DNA of 64,000 bases, taken from assembly GCF_019059575.1 (NCBI RefSeq), contig NW_024881864.1, positions 444,001 to 508,000 on the forward strand, given 5' to 3'. The position numbers and the translations under genes are program-made. Below are positions 40,901 to 52,900 of the stretch, piece by piece. The stretch comes from Amphibalanus amphitrite (lineage: Eukaryota > Arthropoda > Thecostraca > Balanomorpha > Balanidae). How positions within the stretch are numbered: the stretch's first letter is position 1; every line of letters starts with the position of its first letter. The notes under the pieces were generated by a model. That model searched no databases, was not told the origin of the DNA, and saw only the letters and a list, made by a program, of their open reading frames with translations.

Positions 40901-42648
40901 GTCACAATGCACAATGTACCTACTGAACCACTATTTCCACAGCATCTTCACATCTGAAGACCCGGCCCTGCCAACACCACCACCTGCCTTCACGGGTCCC
41001 TCGCTAGACACCATAGACGTTAGCCCAAGGGCGGTCAGAGACAAGCTGCTGAAGCTCAAACCCGACAGCTCCCCAGGACCAGATGGATTGCACCCAAGGA
41101 TACTGCGTGAGACGGCGACCATTATGGCTGAACACTGGGCACAGCTCTTCCGCCACTCCCTGGCCAGTGCTACCCTACCCACCGACTGGTGCAAGGACGA
41201 CATAGTCCCCATCTTCAAGAAGGGTCCTAAGCGCTACCCGGCCAACTACAGACCCGTAACACTGACTGCTGTTCCTTGCAAAGTTTTCGAATCATTGATC
41301 CGTGACCAGATGATGGAGTACCTGACCTCTACTGAGCAGCTAAGCAGTAAGCAGCATGGGTTCAGACGGAAGAAGTCCTGTGTCACTCAACTTCTTGAGA
41401 CCCTGGACGATTGGACTCGCGATCTCGACGAAGGTAAACCTGTCGACGCCCTGTACCTCGATTTTAGCAAGGCTTTTAACTCGGTGCCCCACCAGCGACT
41501 ACTGCTCAAGCTACACTCGTACGGCATCAAGGGCCAACTCCTGGAATGGCTGAGGGCCTTTCTGATTGATCGGCAGCAGCGCGTAACCGTCAATGGTACG
41601 AAATCAGAGTGGGTATCTGTCACCAGTGGAGTGCCTCAGGGAACCGTGTTGGGGCCCCTCTTGTTCCTGGTGTACATAAATGACTTACCTGACCACGTGT
41701 CGTCGACCATCAAGATGTTTGCCGACGACGCGAAGATGTACAGAAGTGTCAGCCAGGTTTCAGACGCCCAAACACTCCAGAGAGACCTGGATGCACTCAT
41801 TGAGTGGTCGGATCGTTGGCAACTCCCCTTCAATCGCGCTAAATGCGTTTCCCTGCACTTGGGTCGCCAAGACGACAGGCAGGGGTATCACATGGGAGGC
41901 ACCGAGCTCGTACAAGTTTTGGTGGAGAAGGATCTGGGGGTGCAGATGGACCACCAGCTGAAATTCCGAGAGCAAGCGGCGGCCGCCATCTCCAAGGCTT
42001 CTCACATCCTAGCAGTCATTCGGCGATCCTTCTGCGTCATCGACGAAACCACGTTGCCACTGCTCTTCCGGACAATGGTCCGCCCCCATCTGGAGTATGC
42101 CAACGCGGTCTGGGGGCCATTCAACAGAGCGGACCAGAAGCGGATTGAAAGGGTCCAAAGGAGAGCCACAAAGCTCGTCGCCAGCATCCGCGAACTCCCC
42201 TACGAGGCGAGGCTCCAGACACTTAACCTGCCGTCTCTCTACTACCGTCGTCGCCGCGGCGATATGATAACGGTCTACCAAGTGCTCCACGGGGGAGTTG
42301 ACGTTGACGCGTCCAAGTTCTTTACGCGAGCAGCGACGTCCCGGACCCGTGGACACACATGGAAGCTTTCCAAGTCCAGGACCAACTCCAGAGTCAGACG
42401 AAACGCGTTCAGCGTGAGAGTCGTGAACGACTGGAATTCGCTGCCATCGACTGTTGTTGATGCGCCTTCAGTCGACTCATTCAAGGCCAGGCTCGACAGT
42501 CACTGGGCACGCTTCATGCACATGACTCACCCATACGACTGAAACACCACACAATACAGACAAACAGCTCGACAAGACCGGATCCCAGAGGCCAAGTGGC
42601 CTTTCTAAATTCCGCGATTTATAAGTATAAGTAAGTAAGTATAAGTGC
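40900..42648 (+). mobile_element. 5'-truncated LINE retrotransposon
   Basis: Contains an open reverse transcriptase (40914-42542), then a short 3' UTR ending in ataagtaagtaagtataag. The endonuclease part is absent, as expected from incomplete reverse transcription. The frame is uninterrupted, so the insertion is young. Clade (CR1/Jockey group) is inferred from protein style and the short microsatellite 3' end. Confidence 0.88.
40914..42542 (+). CDS. LINE reverse transcriptase (partial ORF2)
   Basis: 542 residues without stops. Successive motifs of non-LTR reverse transcriptases are visible: KPDSSPGPDGLHPRIL (about 60), NYRPVTLTAVPCKVFE (about 115), KQHGFRRKKSC, ALYLDFSKAFNSVPHQRLL (about 180), GVPQGTVLGPLLFLVYINDL (about 240) and the catalytic FADDAKMY (about 270). 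The C-terminal FSVRVVNDWNSLPSTVVDAP is also typical. The ATG is internal to the original ORF, so the protein lacks the endonuclease domain and could not retrotranspose by itself. Confidence 0.93.
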   Translation: MYLLNHYFHSIFTSEDPALPTPPPAFTGPSLDTIDVSPRAVRDKLLKLKPDSSPGPDGLHPRILRETATIMAEHWAQLFRHSLASATLPTDWCKDDIVPIFKKGPKRYPANYRPVTLTAVPCKVFESLIRDQMMEYLTSTEQLSSKQHGFRRKKSCVTQLLETLDDWTRDLDEGKPVDALYLDFSKAFNSVPHQRLLLKLHSYGIKGQLLEWLRAFLIDRQQRVTVNGTKSEWVSVTSGVPQGTVLGPLLFLVYINDLPDHVSSTIKMFADDAKMYRSVSQVSDAQTLQRDLDALIEWSDRWQLPFNRAKCVSLHLGRQDDRQGYHMGGTELVQVLVEKDLGVQMDHQLKFREQAAAAISKASHILAVIRRSFCVIDETTLPLLFRTMVRPHLEYANAVWGPFNRADQKRIERVQRRATKLVASIRELPYEARLQTLNLPSLYYRRRRGDMITVYQVLHGGVDVDASKFFTRAATSRTRGHTWKLSKSRTNSRVRRNAFSVRVVNDWNSLPSTVVDAPSVDSFKARLDSHWARFMHMTHPYD

Positions 42649-43929
42649 CAACAGATCAAGATAATTTCCGCGACAAAGGATGCAAAAAAATAAGGTGAAA
42701 ACAGTGACAGTAGGTACCTACCACGCTATATTTCCTTTGTCACGCCTCGTCTATACGTGGTCTATACCACGTCCGACCACAGAGACCACGAGGAACACAG
42801 AGAAACATGTGAATTGCAAAAACGCAATGGGTGCTTTTTGTTTTTATTTTATTTGCGCCACTCTTGTAATAATCGCGCCATTATGAAAAAGGAAACCGCT
42901 ACCAATTTTTAACAGCTTCGTTTTCATCATTTTTTGTCGTTATTTTATCACCACAAAACTAGGAATTTTAATTTTCAGTTGACTTTAAATCTATTTTTAT
43001 AAGTGATATCAAGCCGGAATCAAATTTATAGGGAAACGTTGATATTGATATCTTTTCGATCCCACTCATTTCTTTATTATTTCCTCTGAAATACGCAAAT
43101 GACTACACCAACAAAGTAAATTTTTAATCTCATTTACAAAAAGAAAATAAGTTTCCTATCAGTTTCAGTCCATCTCAAATGAAATGCACCCGATTTTGAT
43201 AAGAATCTTGCTTGCTCAGTAAAATGTCCCGGATGAGGCTCCGACAGATGGTGCTGGAATCGCAATCAGATGGTGGACTGCGCGCGTTGGCGTGCGAGTT
43301 GGGCGCTGGGCGGGGGAGAGATAGGGGGTTCGCTGATTGTTTTTATCGTCAATTTTACCATTCCTCACAGTTTCTTTCGTTTTAAGTGTGAGAAGAAGCA
43401 TTATTTCATAGGGTCGGATGATGCTGTAGAAGGTATGTCTTTTTGGTTGCATAAATTATTGATTTCACTTCGCTCTTGATGTGAATTGACAGATCTGTCC
43501 TGATGGTTTATCATGACAGATACAACGTGTAGCAAGCTACGAAATACGAAACAACGTATTCTTTTTTTTATGATTCTGAAAATTAATTTGAGTATTTTTT
43601 GAACTTTTTCATTAAACTATCATTCAGGGGCAATGGGTATCTTAATCCTTGCTGCAATCCGATCATGCATCACAGCCCACTGTCCCCACTCCCCAAGACA
43701 GCATTCCAATCTTAATTAATGGTGTAGCATGCATTATAAGCTTGCTTGGCTTTAAACCAGCTGACTTGATTTTCTATATATGTTCCCCAACTAAGCATCT
43801 TGTAGAAGAAATGTGCCACTTTCACTTGATTTGAGGTTACGATGTATGATAGGTTGGCACCTATTGTATTATTTGTATGTCAATGCGGATGGATTGATAT
43901 GTAGATCAGTAGGTACCTAATGTCCCTTT
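42649..43929. other. Intergenic DNA
   Basis: No gene recognised. A GC-richer island at 43,225-43,330 has an open frame (MSRMRLRQMVLESQ...) followed by a splice-like fragment ending gaag|gtatgt at 43,432. I could not connect it to a known protein; it might be a 5' exon of the bromodomain gene. Confidence 0.35.
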
Positions 43930-44165
43930 CAGTTTATTTATTTATTTATTATTTATTTATTTCACAGTTCGCTACCCATCCACGGACACCGTGGCTATTC
44001 CGGGTAGTACGTCAGCAGTACACAAGGTTACACAGGGAGTAGCACACATACCACATTCGGTGACAAACCATGCTCCGTTCACTACACGATGCACTATGTG
44101 ACCTGAGCGCTCAGCAGGTACCGGCGCAGCTCCGACTTGAAGCGGGGCAGGCCTAGCTCACGTAT
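43930..44165 (-). mobile_element. LINE 3' end
   Basis: The minus strand reads LGLPRFKSELRRYLLSAQVT and stop, the usual last residues of a LINE reverse transcriptase ORF, then a 3' UTR ending in an (AATA)n tail (ttatttattt at 43931-43966 on the plus strand). Strongly 5' truncated. Confidence 0.7.
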
Positions 44166-45000
44166 ATCACGTTTAACAGCTTTACCAGTGCAGAATAACT
44201 ATTGGTATGGTTATCTATTATTTTTATCAGTTTTGGGACAGCTTGGTTATCAGATAATATTTGTTGGTAAAATTGATTGATTCAAGAGAACAAATTTACA
44301 AGAAAGCTGCATATTTCATTAATTTGTTTACCATATCTCTTGAGTAAGTTTCAATTGGCTTTGGAACCATATCAGGAATCTCATTTTAAACATCAGCAAA
44401 CTTTGTGGTAACAGCTTTTAGACCATGCCAACATAGATATCAGTCATTTTATGCATCAGGAAGTGGAACTGAATAGGTAACTCAGAATGAATTGTTTCCC
44501 TGGTATAGCTGGATAGTATTAGTACTCCAAATACATGTTGAACAACATTAACTGTTTATTGTTATGCACAAAGTTGTGTCTTCTTACCTGGTGTCTTCTA
44601 TTGTTATGCACAAAGCTGTGTTTTCTATTTTTATGCACAAAGTCATGTCTTTCCTATAAGGAAGAATTGAGAAGAACTTGAAATTTCCAAATCTCATCTT
44701 TTTGTGGAATTGATGGCTATGTTGATATCTTGCTGGCTTTATATTTGGCATCTCAATTCTTATTCAGTAAATACAATTTTCCTTTACTTAGATTTATAAT
44801 GTAGATAAATAGGGCTATTATGTCAGTAGCTAATGTGTTTGTGTTTGGTAAAGATAATGTGAACATTGTTATGGGAAACTTGATATTTCTGCACTGCAAC
44901 TAATATAGGCAGTTTGATGGCTATCAGCTCAGGACATGTGGTGTTGTGTCATATGAATGTTTGGTCTATTAGGCTGAACTGTTTCTGGCTCTAGGCTGCT

Positions 45001-45855
45001 AGCTCAGTCGGGGGAGGTTTGGTCAATCGTTGTCATTTTTAGCACGTGCTATTTTTGTCACACGTGCTAAAAATGACAACGATTCTGCTATTTTTGACAA
45101 CGATGAGGCCGATTTCACTCCTCAGCGAGGAAATGAAGATTTTGGAAAGATAAACACTGATTTTGGAAAAGAAGTGCTGCCACCTGGTGCAAGACGAAGA
45201 ATCCACCTTTAATATGCCTGTTATTTGTATGGTAGTTTGTTTTGTGGCCTGAAGTTGGAACTTAAAATTGAAGCATCCGAAAATGATCGATATTGATCGA
45301 AAACATGATGTTGATGAAAAAAATAATATTTTAAGTTGAGAGAGGAGGCCATTTTATCCAGATGCAGTAGTTTACTTCTTGAAATTATTTTTGCTAATGA
45401 CGGCTGCTAATTATCCCTCATTACATGGCAGTCGTCGTAAGCAAAAATAATTTCAAGAAGTAAACCACCGCATCTGGATAAAATGGCCTCCTCTCTCAAC
45501 TTAACATATTATTTTTTTCATCAACATCATGATTTCGATCAATATCGATCATTTTCGGATGCTTCAATTTAAAGTTCCAACTTCGGGCCACAAAAAAGGG
45601 TATACTTCAACGTTGGACTACCATACAAACAACGGCCATATTAAAGCTGGTTTCTTCTTCTTGCACCAGGTGGCAGCACTTCTTTTCCAAAATCAGTGCT
45701 TGTATTTCCAAAATCGTGATTTCCTCGCTGAGGAGTGAAATCGGCTTCATCGTTGCTAAAAATAGCTGATAGCGTTGTCATTTTTAGCACATGGTTGCCA
45801 AAAATGGCATGTGCTAAAAATGACAACCATTGACCAAACCTCCCCCAACTGAGCT
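45001..45855. mobile_element. 855-bp palindromic foldback element
   Basis: Arms of about 400 bp from AGCTCAGTCGGGGGAGGTTT (45001) and its inverted copy (to 45855) meet near 45,415. Within each arm smaller inverted repeats of gtcatttttagcacgtgc occur. The open frame DEADFTPQRGNEDFGKINTD and its mirror on the other strand come from the two arms and are not evidence of a gene. The arms match closely, so the palindrome is recent or maintained. Confidence 0.85.
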
Positions 45856-46211
45856 TTAGTGAATGAATGCACAGCACCTCTGCCATGTCAAACATGGCAG
45901 AATTAATAATAGGTAATTGCATTTATTGCAGCTTTATTGCAATGTGACCTTATGCATGAGCAACTATGAGTGTTGTTGAATTAATTTTTATTTGAATTGT
46001 TTTGTGGCATATCTCACCACACTTAACTTGATATGCAATTGATGATTTATACAGTGTTAATTGTTTTTATGATAGCAATTCAGTTGAACTTTGTTTGCTA
46101 AGTAAATGATGAAATTGGGAAAGGATCATGGATTGGTGGGACCAGAGCTGCAATAGTTCACTGTCGGTAATGCCCAGCGAACGCTGTGTTTCAGTGCTCT
46201 GACTGGCAGCC

Positions 46212-46999
46212 ATGGGTCCCCGCCGGCGCCCGCTGCGGCCTCCGGTGAAGCGCGAGAGCACCGTCTCCCAGTCGGTGGCGGCGGCGGCCGAGAAGGCGGC
46301 GGACGGCTCCGCGCCGGCGGCCGACGCGCGCCGGACGCGGCGCCACTCGGGCCGCGGAGAGTCGCCGGCGCCGCCCTCCTCGCCGGCCGGCCGGGGCCGC
46401 GGCCGGGCCGCCGGCCAGACGTCGCCGTCCCCGGGCTCGGCCAGGAGGGAGGAGCCGGCCGGCGGCGCCGCCACCCGCTCTCCGCCCGCGGCGGCCGGCA
46501 GGGCCCGGGGACGGCCGCCCAGGAAGGCGTCGCCTTCGCCTTCCACCTCGCCTCCTGCCGCCGGCAAACCGCGCGGCCGGCCAGGCAGGAAGCCGTCTCA
46601 GTCGCCATCAGTCTCCCCCGCAGCGTCCACGGGCAAACCGCGCGGCCGGCCGGCCAGGAAGCCCTCGCAGTCGCCCTCCGTCTCCCCTGCCGCGCCAGCC
46701 GCCAAATCGCGGGGTCGGCCGCCCAAGAAGGCGGCGCATCAGAGCCCGGCGTCCTCGTCAGCCGCCGCGGAGACCGCTGACGCTGATGGTGCCGCGATGG
46801 AGGAATCTCCCGCCGCCGTCGAGCCCGCGGCGTCCGGCGCCAAGAAGTCGAGGAGTCCGCGGCGCTCGGACCCGGCGGCCACCGGCTCCCATAAGGCCGG
46901 GAAGCGAGGACGGGAGGAGCCGGAGCAGAGGGAGGAGCCGGCGCCCAAACGGCCGCGGCGCGCCAAGGGCCGCACCGCCGCAGACGCTGACGAGGATGA
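46212..46999 (+). CDS. CECR2: CECR2-like exon 1, AT-hooks
   Basis: 788 nt ending gatga|gtgagt. Arg/Pro/Ala/Ser-rich with three near-identical AT-hook blocks (GKPRGRPGRKPSQ, GKPRGRPARKPSQ, AKSRGRPPKKAAH) separated by SPSVSPAA-type linkers, apparently from internal duplication. AT-hooks bind the minor groove of AT-rich DNA. Confidence 0.82.
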
Positions 47000-49900
47000 G
47001 TGAGTGGGGCGACTCCTAAAATGAATGATCGATAGTAGTTTACTTGTAGTTTTTAATTTTACTTTGTTCGTGTTGTATTATGTTGATTTTGGGCTCTCAG
47101 TTTTTGTTTCGAGTGAAGCATGATTACTTTCAGATACGTTACTTTAGTTATGGTGTCGGTAAGTTTGCCATCATTCGTTTTTGGTGTTGGATGGTTGTGA
47201 ACGTCTCCAGTGACCTGATCGTCTTTCACTGCCCACAGGTTCATTCGTCAGGCGATAGCACTGATAGCGGCCCAGGAGAAGAAGGAGCAGGGTGGCACCG
47301 GTCGACGGGGGCGGCCGCGCGGGTCGCGGGGCGGCGCGGCCGACTCCCCGACTCCCGACCACTCGCCCTCGCCCGCCGCTGCCGAGCCGCCGCCCAGCTC
47401 CGCTAAAAAGGCTGCGAGGAAGGCCTCGCCGGCGACACCTGCCCCAGTCGCCACTGCTAAGGCTACAAAGGCGTCCAAAAAGACGCCCGTCCCATCCAAG
47501 GCAGCGCTCAAGAACTCAGACTCTTCATCCTCAAAGTCGTCACAAAAGTCTCCTTCATCTGCTAGATCATTAGACAAACCCTCATCTTCCACAAAATCAT
47601 CTGAAAAGACGCCATCATCATCAAAATCATCACAAAAGACTCCCGCCACCAAGGCGTCCCGGAAGGCGTCCCCGGCGTCTGCCGGCGGCCGCTCGTCCCC
47701 GGTGGGCAGCGTCTCGTCTCCGCGGCGCTCGGCCTCGCCGGCTGCCGGCGGCGGCAGCGCGCCGCGGCGGCCCGGCCGGCCCAGGAAGTCGGCTCACCTC
47801 TCTGACGAGGACGAGTACACGCCGTCGGGAGGCCGGAAGAAGGCGGCGGCCGGGACCCCGCGACCGGCCGGCCGGCGCGCCAGCGCCGCTGACGACGAGC
47901 CCGATCGGAAGGCACCGCCGCTCAACGGATCGGCCAACAAGATACGCAGCTCGGCAATGTGAGTAAAGAATGGGGTAGATTTCTTCCTTCCATTTGGGTG
48001 CGGTTTGGTAAGCAAGGATCTGCGGGCATTGTTACTGCAGTGCTTTGATTGGGCTAGTTAACTAACAAGGAATGTTGGCAGGACTACCTATGATTAAATA
48101 TACATATGGCATGCAGTGAAGTTCTAGTGCTGTCCTGTTAAGTTCGTCAGCACGATGTTTATGTCTGCGCTCAAACCCCACGCTCTAGTACCCTGCGCTG
48201 CCTGCTCACCCTCCGCCCTCCATTTCGTCCGCAGAGTGTTACAGACAGACGAGGAGCTGCGCGTGGGCATGTACAAGGTGCTGGAGGCGGTCAAAGCGCA
48301 CGAGGAGGCCTGGCCGTTCCAGGACCCGGTCGAGGAGGAGTACGCGCCTAATTACTACGCCGTCATCCGCCGGCCGATGGACCTAAACAAGCTGGAGAGC
48401 AGGCTGGATGCCGGTGTGTACCAGACCAGGCAGCAGTTCGAGGCCGACTTCAAACTGATTGTCGACAACTGCAAACTCTACAACGGCCTGGAGAACGGTG
48501 AGACCGAGGATGTCGGCGGAGGGCGGGACGGGCTTCCGTCGGAGGTCAATGAAAAGGTTCTGACACTCTCCACCTTGGGGATATGTTCAACGTCGAAATT
48601 ATGAATGTCGAAATCGAAATTAAGCTCATCTCTTTATTTCAATTCAGCAATATTCATGTCAAGATTTATTACTTTGTACCGTTTTCTGCTCGCTAATTGT
48701 CCAATTGTCTGCCTACCATTGACGCCGCTGGTTTGCATGCATCATTTCAGAGTACACGGAGATGGTGATGAACATCGAGGCGGCGTTCCACAAGGCGTGC
48801 CACAAGTTCCTTGACACGGGCGACGACGACGAGGAGGAGATTCTGATCGACGTGTCGCAGGTGACGCCCGGCTCGGCGCGCCGGTCGGCCGCCCGCCCCG
48901 CCGCCGGCTCGGCAGGGTCCACCGGGCGGCGGCGCGGCCGGGGCGCCAAGGCCGCCGCGACCGGCAGGGGTCGCAAAAAGTCCGCCGCGGCCGCCGAGAT
49001 CGACTACAGTGACGACGAGCTGCTGGCCTCGCCCAGGTCGAAGCCGCCCTCCAAGGAGGACACGGAGAAGATGTTCGATAACCTGCTGAAGACGCCGCCG
49101 TCGCCGGTCAAGTCCCCTCCGCCGGCGGGGGCGCGGTCCGCCGCGCGGGCCCCCGAGACCGTGATCGGCCCCGTGAAGGCGATCCCGAGCGGTCGCGGCC
49201 GGCGGCGGCAGCTGGCCAGGAAGCCGCCCCGGCAGCTGCCGCCGCCGCCGCCGCCGCGGCCCGCCAGTCAGGCCTCCGAGGGCGACGCGTACACGTTCAG
49301 AGAGGAGTCGGAGGAGGAGCCGACGGTACGCCGGCCGCCGCGACGCCCGCTGAGGGCCTCGCCGCCGCCGCGCACACCGCCGCCCACCGCCCCCGCCCCC
49401 GCCCCCGCCCCCGCCCCGGCCGTGTCAGCGTCCTCTGACGAGAGCGACGGCGGCTCCCCGAAAAAGGCCATCGCCCAGGGCCGGATATTCGCGGCCAAGA
49501 TGCGGCGCCGGCGGCTGGCGGCGGCCGAGAGGGAGGAGCGGAACTCGTCCCGCGAGGCCGCCGACAGGGAGTCGGAGAAAACCGCCGAGGAGTCCGGCTC
49601 CGGCGCCGAGCGGCCCGACCGCGAGCTCAGGAGGAAGAGCGAAAAGAGGTCGCGGACGGACAGCAGGGAGAAGAAGAGCAGCAAGAAGAAGAAACGGAAA
49701 CGGCGAGAGCGGGAGAGGCGGGAGAGTGAGCGGCGCGCGGCCGACTCGGCCAAGGTGAGCCGCGGCTGCTGCGGATGGGGCTGAATCTGTCAGAATGAAG
49801 CAATTCTGACCGCTCTAGATTGAATGTTATTTGAATTACGATTTATGGTTTTGATCTATTTTGAGTTAAGTTATCATCCTAGGATTGAAAGTTACAGTAG

Positions 49901-52900
49901 GGACTATCTTTTTTTTTTGGCATGCCGATTAATTGTCTTCCAAGCGATGCTGCTAAACTCAGGCGTCATAATTACTTTCTAAAATAGTTTTCTGTTATTG
50001 TACTAACATGTCTAAATCTTATTTGTCGCTCTATCTACTGAGCAACAGAAAAACAACTTATCCTGTAGCAGTGTTGCACGCAAACGCCTATGCATATTGC
50101 CCTTTCCGTTTCTGTGTCTTAGCTAGTATTATGTATGTCGTTTGTTCAGCATCATCAGTGCGGAGCTTTATCTCTTCAAGCAGCACTAGCCCCGTAGCTT
50201 CGGTCTAGTTATACATTCACCGGCTCAATGTCGTCCAGCTGTTGGCCCGGACTGGTCTGACGGCTGCTCCCTGTGCCGGCAGGACTCTCCGGCGTCGGGC
50301 GCGGCCGAGGGTCCGGCGGAGGCCCGCTCTCGCTCGCCGTCCCCCCTGCCGGGCTCCGGGTCGGACAGTGACGACAGTGCCATCTGGCGGCAGCCGCCGG
50401 CCGTCGATCCGGCGCTCAGCCGACCGTCGCCGGCGCCGGCGCCCCGACCGACCGTCGACTCGCGCGGCCCGCGCGCCAAGCCGCTCTTCAGCAGCCGCTG
50501 CATCTCCAAGGAGGAGAGTGCCAAGCTGGGCCAGCTGATCTCGCGGGTGCGGGACAGTCGCGGCAGCGGCACCACGCTGCTGGCCGGCCGGCCCGGCCTC
50601 ACCATGGGCAAGGTGCTCGGCAGCCGCGGCGAGTACCAGGAGCCGGAGCGAACCGGCGAGGAGCTCTGGGAGGAGATGGTCGGCAAACGGCTCAAGGCCG
50701 AACCCGTGCTGCCCGAGCGGCGCGACGACGAGCCGCCGAAGCTGATCGTCGAGCCAGAGGTGGGCAGCGAGCTGCCCGTGCTCAAAAAGTCGGCCACGCC
50801 CAACCTGAGCGCCTGGTTCCACGCGTTCCGCTCTCAGGCGGCTCCGGAACCGCCGGCGGCACCCTCGGTGGCGCGCGTGAAGCGGCCGCCGCCGCCGGAG
50901 CAGAAGAAACGCGCCGAGTCGGAGCCACGGAAGGTGGCGCCCACACCGCCGGCCACTCCCGCCTCCGCTGCGGCTCCGGTCCCCACCTCCTCCCCCGCCC
51001 CCGCTCCTCCTGCGGCGTCTGCCCCTGCCCCCGCTCCGGCCGTGACGCGGGCCCCGGCGGACGCCCCGCAGCCCCCTCCGGCGCCGGCGGTCCCTCAGCC
51101 GAGCTCCCAGGCGTCCCAGCCGCCGCCAGCAGCAGCGCCGAACGCCGCTCAATCCCCCGCCAAACCTCCGGCCGCGCCGGCAGCCAAGCCTGCCTCCCCG
51201 GCGCGGCCGCGCTGGCGACGCGCCGCCTCGCCGCCGCCGGCGCCGCCACAGCCGGACGCTGATCCGTACGAGTACGACGACGACGAACTGGAGAAGGTGC
51301 GGCTGCAGGTGAAGGCGCGCGAGAGCCAGCGGCTGGAGCCGGCCGCCGGCGGCCGCTCGCCCTTCTACGTCACCAGCTCGGAGAGCGAGAAGTCGCCGCT
51401 GACGCCGGCCGGCGGCATCGTGTCGCCGGCGGAGGCGGCGCAGCGCTCGCCGGCCTTCTCGCCGCAGCACGCGCCTGCCGTGGACACAGCTCGGCTGGTG
51501 GGCGCCGCCAAGCCCGGCTTCTATCAGGACGTGGCCGCCAAGACGGCCAGTCCGGACAAGTCTCCGCGCGCGCGGCCCGGCTCGGTGGCCAGCGTGTCCT
51601 CGCCGGCGGAGGCGCGCGGCAGCCCGCCGCGCGGTCCGGCCAGCCCCCAGGTGGCGGGCCCGGCGGCCCGGCAGACGGAGCCGCTGTCCTCCCCGGCGGC
51701 CCGGCCCGGCGCCAGCCCCGGCGGCGGCTCTCTGCGGTCACCGCCTGGCACCTCAGTGAGTCAGACTCCGCCGTCCGGACCGCGGGCCGGACAGGCGGCC
51801 CCGCAGGCCTCCGTGTCCAGTCCGGCGCCGGCGGTGTCCCGGCCGGGAGCGACCACGGCCAGCCCGGCCTCCGCCACCGACCTGTCCAGTCCCAGCGGGT
51901 CTGTGGAGCGGCCGGCACCCGCCGTGGGCAGTCCGAGCGGGCCGCCGCCGCCGGCCGGCCGGCCCGCTGCTGAGGTACCCGCCGCTCCCCCGGCCCCGGC
52001 TGCCACCCCGGCCGGCCAGACTCCGGCGCAGGACGAGCGGCCCGGCTATCCGCTGAAGAAGCGCGTGCCGCAGGAGCCGCCGCCTGCTCCGCCGCCGCCG
52101 CCGCAGCAGCAGGCGCAGCGTCAGTCGCCGCCGCCGGGCCCTCCGCCGCCGCAGTACCCCGCGCCGGCGGCCGGCCAGCTGCCCGGCAACCTGGCGCACC
52201 TGTCCCAGCTGGTCACCCGCCTGCCGCAGCAGCAGCAGCAGCAGCAGGCGGCTGAACAGCAGCAGCAGCAGGCCGCCGAGCAGCAGCAGCAAGCGGCGCT
52301 GCAGCAGCAGAAGGTAATGCAACAGAAGCTGCAGCTGGAGCAGCAGGTGAAACTGCTCGAACAGAAACAAAAAATGAAAATGGCTGAGCAGCAGAGCGAA
52401 AAAGAAAGAATGCAACAGGAGCAACAGCAACAACAACAGCAGCAACAGCAACAACTACAGCAGCAACAGCAGCAACAACGACAACAGCAACAGCAGCAAA
52501 TGCAACAGCAAATGCAACAAATGCAACAGCAGCAAATGCAACAACAAATGCAACAACGTCAACAGCAGCAGAGGCAACAGCAGATCCAGCAAATGCAACA
52601 GATGCAGCAACAACAACAACAGCAACAGCAGCAACAACAGCAGCAGCAGCAGCAACAACAACAACAACAACAGCAGCAGCAGCAGCAGCAGCAGCGGCTG
52701 TCTGGTGAGCAGTCTGACGTGCAGGACTCTGTTCCTTCGTCCATGCCGTCCGCCCAGATCCCCTGGGGAGACAGCTCCGTGTCCTACTACAAACAGATGG
52801 CCAGTCCGCACATGCAGCTGTACCACCAGCAACAGCAGTCGATGAAAGCATTCCAGCAGCAGCAAGCTCAGCAGGCTCAGCAGCAGCAGCAGCAGCAGTC

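Noticed and set aside
43211-43437. Possible 5' exon of the bromodomain gene (MSRMRLRQMVLESQ...; CEKKHYFIGSDDAVEG)
   Set aside because: Open frame and donor exist, but there is no similarity to a known N-terminus and no phase evidence.
50217-51470. 417-residue Arg/Gly-rich antisense frame
   Set aside because: Shadow of the GC-rich exon; no domain, biased composition.
52213-52851. Poly-Val/Ala, poly-Leu and poly-Cys frames antisense to exon 5
   Set aside because: Shadows of the CAG/CAA tract.
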